Of a stretch of 30,701 bases of DNA, positions 7,871 to 16,520 are shown piece after piece. Made by a program: the position numbers and the translations under genes. The stretch comes from CAIZGX01 sp044354975 (GTDB lineage: Bacteria > Bacteroidota > Bacteroidia > Flavobacteriales_D > Sanyastnellaceae): NCBI GenBank assembly GCA_044354975.1, contig JBIKZA010000023.1:1-30701 (forward strand). Direction: 5' to 3'. The notes under the pieces were generated by a model that saw only the letters and a program-made list of their open reading frames with translations, searched no databases and was not told the DNA's origin. Positions within the stretch are counted from its first letter, which is position 1, and every line of letters begins with the position of its first letter.

Positions 7871-9754
7871 ATGAGACAAGGAAATATTTCAGTTCAAACC
7901 GAAAACATTTTTCCCATTATTAAAAAATTCTTGTATTCAGATCACGAGATCTTTTTACGAGAACTCGTAAGTAACGCAGTAGATGCCTGTCAAAAGGCAA
8001 AAACATTGAGTAGCCTTGGCGAATTGAAGGAAGGAGCAGAGAACTATCGTGTTGAAGTTATTTTGAATGAAAAAGACAAAACACTGACCATTCGCGACAA
8101 CGGAGTGGGAATGTCGGAAGAGGAAGTTGACAAGTACATCAATCAGATTGCCTTCAGCGGTGCTGAAGAATTCGTTAGCAAATACCAAGACGCACAAATC
8201 ATTGGACATTTCGGTTTAGGTTTCTATTCCGCATTCATGGTGGCGAAAGAAGTTGAAATTATTTCGAAGTCGAGAAAAGACGCTCCTGCTGTTAAATGGG
8301 TATGCGACGGTTCTCCAAACTTCACCATAGAAACAGTTGAAAAAGAAACATTCGGAACCGATATCATCTTACACATCGCAGACGATTCAACTGAATTTTC
8401 TGAAAAATCTCGTTTGGAAGGAATTCTAAATAAATACTGTCGCTTCATGCCAATAGAGATTGTGTTCGGTGAAAAGACTGAGCACGTTGAAGATCCAAAC
8501 GGAGAGGTCGACGATAAAGGAAATGTAAAGCGCGTTGAGACGACCTTGGATAACGTTATCAATTCAACAACGCCTCTTTGGACAAAGAAGCCAGCCGATC
8601 TTCAACAAGAAAATTACGAAACGTTCTACCGTGAATTGTATCCGTATTCCTTCGAAGATCCGTTGTTCCACATTCACATCAACGTAGATTATCCTTTCAA
8701 CCTAACCGGAATTTTATTCTTCCCGAAGTTGAAAGCGAACATGGAAAACAACCGCAACAAAGTTCAGTTGTATTGCAATCAAGTCTTTATCACAGATGAG
8801 GTAAAGAACATTCTTCCTGACTTCCTTACGTTGCTGCACGGTGTGATAGATTCTCCAGACATCCCGTTAAACGTATCGCGCAGCTATTTGCAAGAAGACG
8901 GCAACGTGAAGAAGATTTCAGCACACATCACCAAGAAAGTTGCCGATAAGTTGAACAGCATGTTCAACGGAGACCGCAAAGACTTCGAAGAGAAATGGGA
9001 CGACATCTCTGTTTTCATTCATTATGGAATGTTGTCGGAAGAGAAATTCAACGAAAAGGCAGCGAACTTCAATCTATTCAAAACAACCGACAGCGAATAT
9101 TTCAATTTGGAAGAATTGAAAACGAAAGTGGAAGGCCTTCAGAAAGATAAGAGCGGAAATACGGTAATACTTTACAGCAGCGATAGTCAAGCGCAAGATT
9201 CATTTATTGCTTCTGCGAAAGATCGCGGGTATGTGGTGATTGAAATGAATTCGCCGTTAACGCCACATCTGATTTCCCAAATTGAATCGAAAGATCAAAA
9301 CGTGAAGTTCAAGCGTGTGGATAGCGATGTGTTGGACAAGCTGATTGAAAAGGAAGAGAACACAGCGTCATTGCTCACCGAAGAAGAAAAGACAGCGTTG
9401 AAGCCTTTGTTTGAAGAGAACCTTGATACAAAGTCGTTCAATGTGAGTTTTGAAAACATGTCTTCAACGGAGGCTCCGGTAACAATCGTGCAGAACGAAT
9501 TCATGCGTCGCATGAAGGAGCAAAGCGCATTGGGCGGAGGCGGAGGAATGAATTTCTACGGAGAGCTTCCAGATAGCTACACGATTGTCGTGAATTCGAA
9601 TCACCCCTTAATGCAGAAGATCAATGCCGATAAAGAATCGGGTAAAGGTTTGGCTCAACAAGCGGTTCAACTGGCCATGCTTTCAAAAGGAATTTTGAAA
9701 GGTGCTGAATTAACCAAGTTCATTCAAGCCAACTTCGAATCGTTAAATAAATAA
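7871..9754 (+). CDS. htpG: Molecular chaperone HtpG (bacterial Hsp90)
   Basis: HtpG is the cytoplasmic ATP-driven Hsp90 chaperone. The start is placed at the ATG at 7871 (MRQGNISVQTENIFPIIKKF), which matches family N-termini; an in-frame TTG at 7838 would add 11 unsupported residues. The product is 627 aa. The GHKL ATPase motifs are Glu31 and Asn35 in RELVSNAVDA, DNGVGM at about 85-90, and the lid and Gly-rich segment GHFGLGFYSAFM. The middle domain contains NVSRSYLQED with the conserved Arg. The C-terminal dimerisation region ends with PLMQKI followed by the final helix; a run of Gly (GGGGGM) sits in a C-terminal loop. It is preceded by a terminator and looks independently transcribed. Confidence 0.97.
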   Translation: MRQGNISVQTENIFPIIKKFLYSDHEIFLRELVSNAVDACQKAKTLSSLGELKEGAENYRVEVILNEKDKTLTIRDNGVGMSEEEVDKYINQIAFSGAEEFVSKYQDAQIIGHFGLGFYSAFMVAKEVEIISKSRKDAPAVKWVCDGSPNFTIETVEKETFGTDIILHIADDSTEFSEKSRLEGILNKYCRFMPIEIVFGEKTEHVEDPNGEVDDKGNVKRVETTLDNVINSTTPLWTKKPADLQQENYETFYRELYPYSFEDPLFHIHINVDYPFNLTGILFFPKLKANMENNRNKVQLYCNQVFITDEVKNILPDFLTLLHGVIDSPDIPLNVSRSYLQEDGNVKKISAHITKKVADKLNSMFNGDRKDFEEKWDDISVFIHYGMLSEEKFNEKAANFNLFKTTDSEYFNLEELKTKVEGLQKDKSGNTVILYSSDSQAQDSFIASAKDRGYVVIEMNSPLTPHLISQIESKDQNVKFKRVDSDVLDKLIEKEENTASLLTEEEKTALKPLFEENLDTKSFNVSFENMSSTEAPVTIVQNEFMRRMKEQSALGGGGGMNFYGELPDSYTIVVNSNHPLMQKINADKESGKGLAQQAVQLAMLSKGILKGAELTKFIQANFESLNK

Positions 9755-9803
9755 TTTGCTTAACAAGAAAAAAAAGAACAACTTCGTTCAACAATAAACA
9801 AAA

Positions 9804-10403
9804 ATGAAATCAAATAAAGTGTTAATGGCTCTGCTCGCAGTAGTTGGAGTAATAGTCGTAAGTTTCGGGATATTTTACTTGTACGGAACCAGTGTGTATA
9901 GCGGTGCCGTTGAAAAGCAAGAAACTGTAAACGAGAAATGGGCGAACGTGCAAACCGCTTATCAGCGTCGCGCTGACTTGGTTCCGCAATTGATTGCAAC
10001 TGTGAAAGGTGCTGCAGCAAATGAAGAAAAGATTTTGACCGAGGTTACCAATGCCCGTGCTGGAATGGTTTCGGCAAAGAATCAAGATGAGTACATGGCT
10101 AGTGCCCAGAACATGGACAGGGGAATTAAGCAATTAATGATTGCGGTTGAGAGTTATCCTCAAATAAACAGTACTGAAAACTTCAAAACTCTTCAAGTCC
10201 AGTTGGAAGGAACAGAGAACCAAGTGAAGACAGAACGCGATTATTACAACGAAGCGGTTAAGCAATTCAACAGTTACGTGCGTGGATTTTGGAAGCACAA
10301 GGCGCTTGGTTTAGTCGGAAACGACGACGAAGAATTCAAGGTTCGTAAGATGTTCGAAGCAGATGCAGGAAGCGAAAACGCGCCAAAGGTTAGTTTCGAA
10401 TAA
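9804..10403 (+). CDS. lemA: LemA family membrane protein
   Basis: A 199-aa protein. Residues about 6-28 form one transmembrane helix (VLMALLAVVGVIVVSFGIFY). The rest is a long helical bundle beginning YSGAVEKQETVNEKWANVQT, then YQRRADLVPQLIATVKG, the LemA-family signature. Helical segments around TNARAGM and KTERDYYNEAVKQFNSYVRG complete the fold. The biochemical function of LemA is not settled. The family is very often encoded next to TPM-domain proteins, as here: the stop codon overlaps the start of the next gene by one base (TAATG). The gene lies 49 bp after htpG, and no terminator was seen between them. Confidence 0.95.
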   Translation: MKSNKVLMALLAVVGVIVVSFGIFYLYGTSVYSGAVEKQETVNEKWANVQTAYQRRADLVPQLIATVKGAAANEEKILTEVTNARAGMVSAKNQDEYMASAQNMDRGIKQLMIAVESYPQINSTENFKTLQVQLEGTENQVKTERDYYNEAVKQFNSYVRGFWKHKALGLVGNDDEEFKVRKMFEADAGSENAPKVSFE

Positions 10404-10828
10404 TGGAATTTTTCTTCGAGGAACAATTCTCTATGGAAGTAGAGAAGGCCATTGAAGAAGCAGAGCTGCTCACTTCGGCAGAATTCAAATTGCACATTGA
10501 AGAATCGTGTAACGAAGATTTGCTGGACAGAGCAGCTTTTGTTTTTTCAGAACTGGAATTACACAAGACAGAGAAACGCAACGCTGTTCTCTTGTATGTG
10601 AGTGTCAACGACCGAAAGGTTTCGATACTTGCAGATGCAGGAGCGAAGGCGCATTTGCCGGAAGAGTTTCTTTCCAATTGTCTTTCATCTTTAATTCATG
10701 ATTTTAAATCGGACAACTACGCTGAAGGGATTCGTTCTTGTTTCCTCGCCATTGCGAACGCATTAAAATCACATTTCCCTTATCAAGAAAACGATATCAA
10801 TGAGATCAGCAATAAAGTCAGCCGTTAA
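10403..10828 (+). CDS. Small TPM domain protein
   Basis: A 141-aa soluble-looking protein that matches the TPM (TLP18.3/Psb32/MOLO-1) domain seen in the second TPM gene of Bacteroidota lemA clusters. Segments supporting this are an N-terminal helix with an acidic face (VEKAIEEAELLTSAEFKLHI), FVFSELELHKTEKRNAVLLY, then a beta-strand and turn VSVNDRKVSILADAGAKAHL. No signal peptide or membrane helix was seen. Its start overlaps lemA by 1 bp and its end overlaps the next TPM gene by 29 bp, so translational coupling is likely. The molecular function is unknown; partnership with the LemA and TPM neighbours is inferred from operon conservation. Confidence 0.85.
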   Translation: MEFFFEEQFSMEVEKAIEEAELLTSAEFKLHIEESCNEDLLDRAAFVFSELELHKTEKRNAVLLYVSVNDRKVSILADAGAKAHLPEEFLSNCLSSLIHDFKSDNYAEGIRSCFLAIANALKSHFPYQENDINEISNKVSR

Positions 10829-11639
10829 GTTATTATTCGTCGCTGCTTTGCTCGTCTTTGGCGCTCAAGCAAGCGCTCAGGATTGCTTTCCTGCGAAAGA
10901 TGATCGTCGCTTGGTATATGATGGCGCAGGTTTGCTTGCAGCCAATGAAGTGCAGTTGTTGGAAGACAGTTTGCAGAATTTAGCTCGCACTACCGGGACA
11001 CAAATTGTAGTGGTTATTGTGGAAGACCTATGCGGGTTTGTGCCTTACGCTTTCGCAACGAAGTTGGGAGAAACTTGGGGTGTAGGTCAAGCCGATCAAG
11101 ACAACGGAATCGTATTCCTCATTAAACCAAAACAAGCGTCTTCGAAGGGAGAAGCTTTTATTGCGGTTGGAAGAGGTCTGCACGGTACCATTCCAGATGC
11201 TATTTCTTACACCATTGTCGAAAACGAATTTATTCCTTTAGCGAAGCAAAAAAAATATTTTGAAGGCATTGCTAAAAGCGTTCAAATACTTTCCGATTTA
11301 TCTCGCGGAAAATATCCTGCAAGTGAATATTCTCCTGAAAAGAAAAAGAACAAAGGCGGAATACTGGGTGCTCTCGTTTTCTTCATAGTCATTGCCAGTG
11401 TTTTCTTTTTGTTTAAAGTGAAAAGCACCCGTCAGTATGCACGCACAAACAACTTAGGTTTCTGGGCTGCATGGGCCTTACTCGCATCTATGAACACACG
11501 TCACTCTGGTTACTACAATTCCTTCCGTGGCGGAAGTGGAGGCTTTGGCGGATACGGAGGAGGAAGTTCAGGAGGAGGCGGATTTGGAGGTTTCGGCGGC
11601 GGCGGTTTCGGCGGTGGTGGAGCAGGTGGTTCTTGGTAA
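10800..11639 (+). CDS. TPM domain membrane protein with Gly-rich tail
   Basis: A 279-aa protein. Residues 1-27 are a signal peptide ending QASAQ. The TPM domain (about 32-175) starts at the typical DDRRLVYDGAGLL and includes TGTQIVVVIVEDL, WGVGQADQDNGIVFLIKP and a GRGLHGTIPD loop, as in the family. One strong transmembrane segment (ILGALVFFIVIASVFFLFKV) and a second weaker hydrophobic stretch (LGFWAAWALLA) follow. The last about 40 residues are almost pure Gly/Phe/Ser repeats, common for this family. The ATG at 10800 is kept despite a 29-bp overlap with the preceding gene because it is the only start that includes the whole signal peptide. It acts with LemA at the envelope, by inference. Confidence 0.92.
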   Translation: MRSAIKSAVKLLFVAALLVFGAQASAQDCFPAKDDRRLVYDGAGLLAANEVQLLEDSLQNLARTTGTQIVVVIVEDLCGFVPYAFATKLGETWGVGQADQDNGIVFLIKPKQASSKGEAFIAVGRGLHGTIPDAISYTIVENEFIPLAKQKKYFEGIAKSVQILSDLSRGKYPASEYSPEKKKNKGGILGALVFFIVIASVFFLFKVKSTRQYARTNNLGFWAAWALLASMNTRHSGYYNSFRGGSGGFGGYGGGSSGGGGFGGFGGGGFGGGGAGGSW

Positions 11640-11660
11640 TGTTGAATTGACCTATCTTCG
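11633..11660 (+). promoter_or_regulatory. Candidate promoter for the His-rich protein/TonB receptor cassette
   Basis: TTG at 11633-11635, overlapping the end of the TPM gene, is followed after 17 bp by TATCTTCG (11653-11660), one base from TAnnTTTG. The next ATG is at 11665, so a transcript starting at the usual distance would be leaderless or nearly so. This would separate the metal cassette from the lemA cluster. Confidence 0.35.
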
Positions 11661-11664
11661 CGAC

Positions 11665-11967
11665 ATGCATTTGAAAATAAGAACATCTTTAGCAGCGGCG
11701 CTCCTAGTGCTTTTTGTTGGTGTCCTTTCTTTTCAAACATTTCACCAACTCACAGAGCACAGTCACGAGCTCGTTTCTGAACATGAGCATGAAGACGAAC
11801 AATGTCAGTTTTGCGCAGTCAAAGCCCTTCCGTATTTACCAGTCGAAATTTTAGACATTGCTTTTCACAGCAATAAAAATTTGCCTGTTGCAATAGCGGT
11901 TTATGTTTCGCCATTTTCAGATTCAGTTTTTGTAGAACAGTCGGGTAGAGGGCCGCCCCAAGGATAA
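11665..11967 (+). CDS. Small exported His/Cys-rich protein, putative metal binding
   Basis: A 100-aa protein. The open frame extends upstream into the Gly-rich end of the TPM gene, but the ATG at 11665 is preferred because it opens a signal anchor or signal peptide (MHLKIRTSLAAALLVLFVGV). The mature part has clustered ligands: His27, His32, His34, His40, His42, then Cys47 and Cys50 in a CQFC motif. A hydrophobic stretch (LPVAIAVYV) and a C-terminal GRGPPQ follow. Short proteins with a His cluster, CxxC and RGPP-like end are common before TonB receptors in Bacteroidota and resemble DUF2946-like proteins, from general recall. It lies 38 bp before the receptor gene. Metal chaperoning or sensing at the periplasm is inferred; the family is not firmly recognised. 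Confidence 0.75.
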   Translation: MHLKIRTSLAAALLVLFVGVLSFQTFHQLTEHSHELVSEHEHEDEQCQFCAVKALPYLPVEILDIAFHSNKNLPVAIAVYVSPFSDSVFVEQSGRGPPQG

Positions 11968-12005
11968 TCGTTAATTCTTTTCCGATTCATTCTTAATCTT
12001 TTTCA

Positions 12006-14351
12006 ATGCGTTTATTTTTTCTTGTTCTCTTTTTGGGAATGGGATATTTTGCACAAGCGCAACTGCACGGAATTGTAGTTGATGCTTCCACGCAATTGCC
12101 CCTTTCGCATGTTCATGTAGAAGTGCATGAGCTCAATACCGACGTTATTACCGACGGTAAGGGCTATTTTATTGTGGAAGAAATTCCAGTTGGAAAATAT
12201 CATTTGCATGTGTTGAAGGACAATTACGCAGCGAAGCTTTTCGATTTCAGGGTGGAGCGAGATTCCATAACAACCTTGCGCATTGAATTGCTTCCTTCAA
12301 ATTTTCAATTGAATGAAATTGTCATTGAAGACGGCACTTCTAAAGTAGAAGTTCGAAGATCTTCACAAGCCATGGTTTCGCTTTCAGCAGCAGAACTTAC
12401 GTTGGCCAATGGACTAACGCTTTCAGACAAGCTGAAATCGCAGCCAGGTATTTCTTCCATTTCAACCGGAGCAGGAATGAGCAAGCCGCAGATTCGGGCG
12501 TATTCAGGTTCACGCTGCTTCATTCAAGATTTAGGAATGAAGCATGAGGCCCAGCAATGGGGAAATGACCACGGATTGGAGATCGACCCCTTTCAAATTG
12601 AAAACGTTGAATGGCGGAAAGGTGCGGGGAATGTCATGTATGGATCAGACGCAATAGGCGGAGTGCTTTCCATTCGCTTACCCGAAGTACCGAAAGAAGG
12701 TGTTCATGGAAACGTGGGTTCCATCTTCCAATCGAACAACAACACATTCGGAAATTCTGCGCAAGTTTCAATTCGAAAAAATAAGAATTACGTGAAGCTT
12801 CGAAGTACGTTAATGAATTATGGCGACATGCAATTGCCGGCCGATTCGTTCACTTATTTGAGAAGAATTTATCCGCTTCTTAACGGCGCTCTTCAAAACA
12901 CGGCGGGGAAAGATGTGCACGAGCAATTTGTTGTTGGAAGATTATTTCCCAAAGGGAAAATTCAGTTGTCGCAAAGTTTGTATACGCAGAACGCAGGCAT
13001 GTTCGTGGGTGCGATCGGAGTGCCCACTGTTGGCAGTGTTCAGAGCGATGGCGATTCTAGGAATGTTGGATTTCCAAATGTATCGCTCCGACATTTTAAA
13101 TCGGCGATGCATTTTTCTTCGAACACAAAATGGGGATGGTTCGAAACGAATGCAGGGGTTCAGGAAAACAGAAGACAAGAGTTTATTCTTCCGCGAAGAG
13201 AGGGCTTTCAGCCGTTGCCGAATTACAACGTTGCGCACGATTTGCGTTTGCGTTCAGCGCAAATCAATTCGTTTTTGCGCATGACTTCGAAGGAAGGAAC
13301 AAAGACGTTGGTTGGATTATTTTCGGAATTGCTTCAGCATACGCGTGGCGGATATGATTTCTTGTTGCCGAATTATTCTGGAGCTCAGAACGCGGTTTAC
13401 GTGCAACAGAACGTTCCCCTTCAACATAGAAAAAAAGAAACCTTCCGAACCTTAGGAATGCGAGTGGAGCAGGGGAGTATGCGCAATGAATCTTTCCGTT
13501 CTCCAATTTATGCATCGGCTGATAGCATTGGATCGTATTACGTCCGTGCGAGTGAGAACTTTCGAAATTTTGCAGGATGGTCGTTCGAAATTGGAGAAGC
13601 TGTTGCGATTCGCGAAGGGCAGTCTTTGAAGTACAGTCTTCAGCGGGCATGGCGTATGCCGAATGCTGCAGAACTATTCATTAACGGCGTCCATCACGGT
13701 ACCTTCCGCCACGAGCAAGGCAATGCCATATTGAATTCGGAAGTGGGATATCTCTTCGATGCGGCGTATGAACTTCAAACCGAAAAATTCCGATTGTCGT
13801 TGGCGGGATATGCGCACTATTTTTCCAACTACATTTTTCTTCGGGCTTCTTCGATTTATTCAGAATTGCCAGACGGAGGACAGGTTCATGTTTATGCGCA
13901 AGATGGTGCACTGTTTTCAGGAGGTGAAATGAAAAGTGAGTTTCAATTGAATACGCGAACGAAGTTGGAGTGGAGCTCGCAGTCGGTGTTTTCGTATTTG
14001 TTTTCATCGGGAACTGCTTCTCCGTTTACTCCGCCTGTTTCATCGACGATTTTATTTCAACATAAATTATTCGAATTGAAAAACAAGTTGAATGTTCAGT
14101 TGGAAGTGCAAGGCAATTGGGCTGCTGCGCAAAACAGAGTCGACCGCAATGAGAAGTCAACGCCTGGATATCACACGCTAGATTCTAGATTGAAAGTTGA
14201 ATGGAAGTTGCGCGGCATAACACTCGAAAGCAACCTTGGTGTAAACAATCTTTTCAATGCGTTTTATTACAATCACACGAGTAACTACAGAAGACTGAAT
14301 CTTCCGGAAATGGGCCGAAATGTATTTATTCAAACATTAATTAAATTTTAA
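12006..14351 (+). CDS. TonB-dependent outer-membrane receptor, putative metal uptake
   Basis: A 781-aa receptor. Residues 1-19 form a signal peptide (ends AQA). A CarboxypepD_reg-like beta-sandwich lies at about 20-97 (LHGIVVDASTQLPLSHVHVE). The plug is at about 115-230, with LSDKLKSQPGISSISTGAGM, KPQIRAYSG and NVEWRKGAGNVMYGSDAIGG. A 22-strand-type barrel ends in NVFIQTLIKF with the terminal Phe. In the plug, MKHEAQQWGNDHGLEIDPF (178-196) resembles the DHA-x-x-(I/V)D segment before the VExLRG motif in ZnuD-like zinc receptors, as I recall them. With the His-rich proteins on both sides, zinc or copper is the most likely cargo, but this is inference. Cobalamin, haem or siderophores cannot be excluded. 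Confidence 0.9.
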   Translation: MRLFFLVLFLGMGYFAQAQLHGIVVDASTQLPLSHVHVEVHELNTDVITDGKGYFIVEEIPVGKYHLHVLKDNYAAKLFDFRVERDSITTLRIELLPSNFQLNEIVIEDGTSKVEVRRSSQAMVSLSAAELTLANGLTLSDKLKSQPGISSISTGAGMSKPQIRAYSGSRCFIQDLGMKHEAQQWGNDHGLEIDPFQIENVEWRKGAGNVMYGSDAIGGVLSIRLPEVPKEGVHGNVGSIFQSNNNTFGNSAQVSIRKNKNYVKLRSTLMNYGDMQLPADSFTYLRRIYPLLNGALQNTAGKDVHEQFVVGRLFPKGKIQLSQSLYTQNAGMFVGAIGVPTVGSVQSDGDSRNVGFPNVSLRHFKSAMHFSSNTKWGWFETNAGVQENRRQEFILPRREGFQPLPNYNVAHDLRLRSAQINSFLRMTSKEGTKTLVGLFSELLQHTRGGYDFLLPNYSGAQNAVYVQQNVPLQHRKKETFRTLGMRVEQGSMRNESFRSPIYASADSIGSYYVRASENFRNFAGWSFEIGEAVAIREGQSLKYSLQRAWRMPNAAELFINGVHHGTFRHEQGNAILNSEVGYLFDAAYELQTEKFRLSLAGYAHYFSNYIFLRASSIYSELPDGGQVHVYAQDGALFSGGEMKSEFQLNTRTKLEWSSQSVFSYLFSSGTASPFTPPVSSTILFQHKLFELKNKLNVQLEVQGNWAAAQNRVDRNEKSTPGYHTLDSRLKVEWKLRGITLESNLGVNNLFNAFYYNHTSNYRRLNLPEMGRNVFIQTLIKF

Positions 14352-14363
14352 AATCAATTCAAA

Positions 14364-14816
14364 ATGAAAAATCAATTTTTTAAAACACTCGTTTTATTTT
14401 TCGTAGGAGCAGCTTTTCTTCAAAGTTGCAAACAGGAAGACACCACAGCGCCTTTGATTAGCTCTGTCTCTGTGAACGATACATTGGGACAGGATTTTGC
14501 GGTTACGCCCGGAGATTCGCTGTATGTAAAGTTTACAATTACCGATGAGAATATGCTAAGTCAATTTCGCGCAAGTATCCATGATGCAGCGGATGGGCAT
14601 GCTCATGAAGGCGAAGCGGATACTGCAGCTGTGGTTCCGAATACGGGTTTGTGGGTTGACACGCGTGTGCAAACACTGTCGGGAACTACAATTACAAAGA
14701 CTCTTTTGTATGTTGTTCCAGATACCATTCAAGGGGTTTGGCATTGGGAGCTTCAGGCCATAGATGAGAGCGGGAATGCAGCCGAGGAATTCGTGGTGGA
14801 ATTCGACGTGCAATAG
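14364..14816 (+). CDS. DUF4625-type lipoprotein with His-rich loop
   Basis: A 150-aa lipoprotein. The lipobox FLQSC puts the lipidated Cys at 22. The mature part is an Ig-like beta-sandwich of the DUF4625 type: TTAPLISSVSVNDTLGQDFA, GDSLYVKFTITDENML, then GVWHWELQAIDESGNAAEEF. Between strands is a His/acid loop HDAADGHAHEGEAD (His73, His79, His81), a plausible metal site. It lies 12 bp after the TonB receptor and is surely co-transcribed, and likely acts as its surface or periplasmic partner. The metal-binding role is inferred from the loop and context. No terminator was seen after it. Confidence 0.85.
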   Translation: MKNQFFKTLVLFFVGAAFLQSCKQEDTTAPLISSVSVNDTLGQDFAVTPGDSLYVKFTITDENMLSQFRASIHDAADGHAHEGEADTAAVVPNTGLWVDTRVQTLSGTTITKTLLYVVPDTIQGVWHWELQAIDESGNAAEEFVVEFDVQ

Positions 14817-14841
14817 TGGTACGGTTTTTTAGTTAGGGACA

Positions 14842-14871
14842 TTGGTGCAACGAATCTGCGTTGTACCTTTA
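14842..14871 (+). promoter_or_regulatory. Bacteroidota-type promoter for the S41 protease gene
   Basis: TTG at 14842-14844 is followed after 19 bp by TACCTTTA (14864-14871), one base from TAnnTTTG with the preferred spacing. The ATG follows 10 bp later, so the 5' leader would be very short. It is the best promoter match in the window. Confidence 0.5.
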
Positions 14872-14881
14872 ACCCGAACTT

Positions 14882-16516
14882 ATGAAAAAGAAAATTGTCC
14901 TGTTTTTAGTTGTCCAATCGCTTATCACAGCCACTGCTTGGGCACAACCAGATCCGAAAACAACTACAGATAAATTCGCGTCGTTGCTGAACTACATCGA
15001 ATACATGTACGTTGACTCGGTGAACTCAAAAGAACTTACAGAAAAAGCCATCATTTCATTGCTGGAAGAATTGGATCCCCATTCAACCTATATCAGTGCT
15101 GAAGAATTACAAGAAGCCAATGAGCCGTTGGAAGGAAGCTTCGATGGAATTGGTGTTCAATTCAACATACTTCACGACACCATTATGGTGGTAGAACCTA
15201 TTCAGGGCGGGCCTTCGGAGAAATTGGGTATTCGTGGCGGAGATAAAATTGTCACTGTCGATGGAGTGAATGTCGCTAGCGTTGGAATGAAGAACACCGA
15301 TGTTTTCAAGAAGCTTCGCGGTCCTCGTGGGACAAAAGTGAAAGTTGGAATTCTAAGAAAAGGAGTGGCTGGAGTTGCCACCTACGAAATCACTCGCGAT
15401 AAAATTCCAATCTATTCTATCGATGCGGCATACATGGCTGCTGAAGGTGTGGGATATATTAAAGTTTCTCGCTTCGCGAAGACAACTACGGAAGAATTAC
15501 GCAAGGCATTAGACGATTTGAAGAAAAAGGGAATGCGCGATTTAGTGTTAGACCTTCAAGACAATGGCGGTGGAATGTTGAGCGCGGCAATTGATATGTG
15601 CGATGAGTTTTTGGATAAAGACAAGTTGATTGTATTCACAAAAGGACGTGCTTTCCCGGAAGAGAAAACAAATGCGAAGCCGCGTGTTAAAGGAAGATTT
15701 GAAGAGGGGCGATTGGTTGTTTTGATTGATGAATCTTCAGCGAGTGCGAGTGAAATTGTGAGCGGTGCTATTCAAGATTGGGACCGTGGGGTTATTGTTG
15801 GAAGAAGATCGTTTGGAAAGGGCTTGGTTCAACGTCCAATTCCATTGCCCGACGGTTCTATGGTTCGTCTAACTGTTCAGAAGTATTATACTCCAGCAGG
15901 TAGATGTATTCAAAAGCCATACGAAAAGGGATTGGAAGATTACGAGATGGATTATTTGAAGCGATTGAAGAATGGTGAATTCTTCCATGCAGATAGCATT
16001 AAATTTTCTGAAAAAGATAAATACGAAACGCGTTTGACCAAGCGCACGGTTTACGGCGGTGGTGGAATTATGCCAGATATTTTTGTTCCGCTAGATACTT
16101 CAGAGAATAGTAAATATTTCTCGAATCTGTTGCGTGTTGGAATTACCAACGATTGGACTATGGAATACGTAGATGCTCATCGCGATGAGTTGAAGAAGAA
16201 GTATCCAACGTCGAAAGAATTTATTTCAAACTTCATGTTTTCGGAAGCCGAAGTGCAAGCCTTCATTCAGGCAGCAGAAAAGAAAGAAGTGAAATTCAAT
16301 GAGGTTGAATTTGCACGCTCTAAGCAAGTTATTCTTGTACGCATGAAAGCGTTGGTTGGAAGAGGTATTTACGAGAATGAATCGTTCTATGAAATTATCA
16401 ATGAGTTGAATCCAGCTTTTAAACGTGGAATGGAAATTCTTGTCAATGGTGAATTTGAAAAAATGCCATTGGGATTCGATGAATACAAAATGGGTAAATC
16501 AAAATCGAAAAAATAA
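14882..16516 (+). CDS. S41 family C-terminal processing protease (Ctp/Prc-like)
   Basis: A 544-aa exported serine protease that cleaves C-terminal parts of envelope proteins. Residues 1-21 are a signal peptide (ends WAQ). A short N-terminal region (KFASLLNYIEYMYVDSV...LDPHSTYI) precedes a PDZ domain at about 80-165 (FDGIGVQFNI, GIRGGDKIVTVDG). The S41 core has VGYIKVSRFAKTTTEELRKA, DLVLDLQDNGGGML and the catalytic motif ESSASASEIVSGAIQDW. By comparison with E. coli Prc spacing the nucleophile is Ser288 and the general base Lys313 (RSFGKGLVQ), with Gln317. The C-terminal about 150 aa are helical. DUF1573 lipoprotein and prfC genes follow in apparent operon. The catalytic residues are intact. 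Confidence 0.95.
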   Translation: MKKKIVLFLVVQSLITATAWAQPDPKTTTDKFASLLNYIEYMYVDSVNSKELTEKAIISLLEELDPHSTYISAEELQEANEPLEGSFDGIGVQFNILHDTIMVVEPIQGGPSEKLGIRGGDKIVTVDGVNVASVGMKNTDVFKKLRGPRGTKVKVGILRKGVAGVATYEITRDKIPIYSIDAAYMAAEGVGYIKVSRFAKTTTEELRKALDDLKKKGMRDLVLDLQDNGGGMLSAAIDMCDEFLDKDKLIVFTKGRAFPEEKTNAKPRVKGRFEEGRLVVLIDESSASASEIVSGAIQDWDRGVIVGRRSFGKGLVQRPIPLPDGSMVRLTVQKYYTPAGRCIQKPYEKGLEDYEMDYLKRLKNGEFFHADSIKFSEKDKYETRLTKRTVYGGGGIMPDIFVPLDTSENSKYFSNLLRVGITNDWTMEYVDAHRDELKKKYPTSKEFISNFMFSEAEVQAFIQAAEKKEVKFNEVEFARSKQVILVRMKALVGRGIYENESFYEIINELNPAFKRGMEILVNGEFEKMPLGFDEYKMGKSKSKK

Positions 16517-16520
16517 GAAA

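Noticed and set aside
11527..11664. Upstream extension of the 100-aa His-rich protein into the TPM gene
   Set aside because: The added residues are an out-of-frame reading of a Gly-codon-rich tail, rich in Glu/Val/Ala; the ATG at 11665 opens a proper signal sequence.
13264..13650. Antisense open frame of 128 codons inside the TonB receptor gene
   Set aside because: It lacks signal, domain or compositional support and is explained by the codon use of the overlapping receptor gene.
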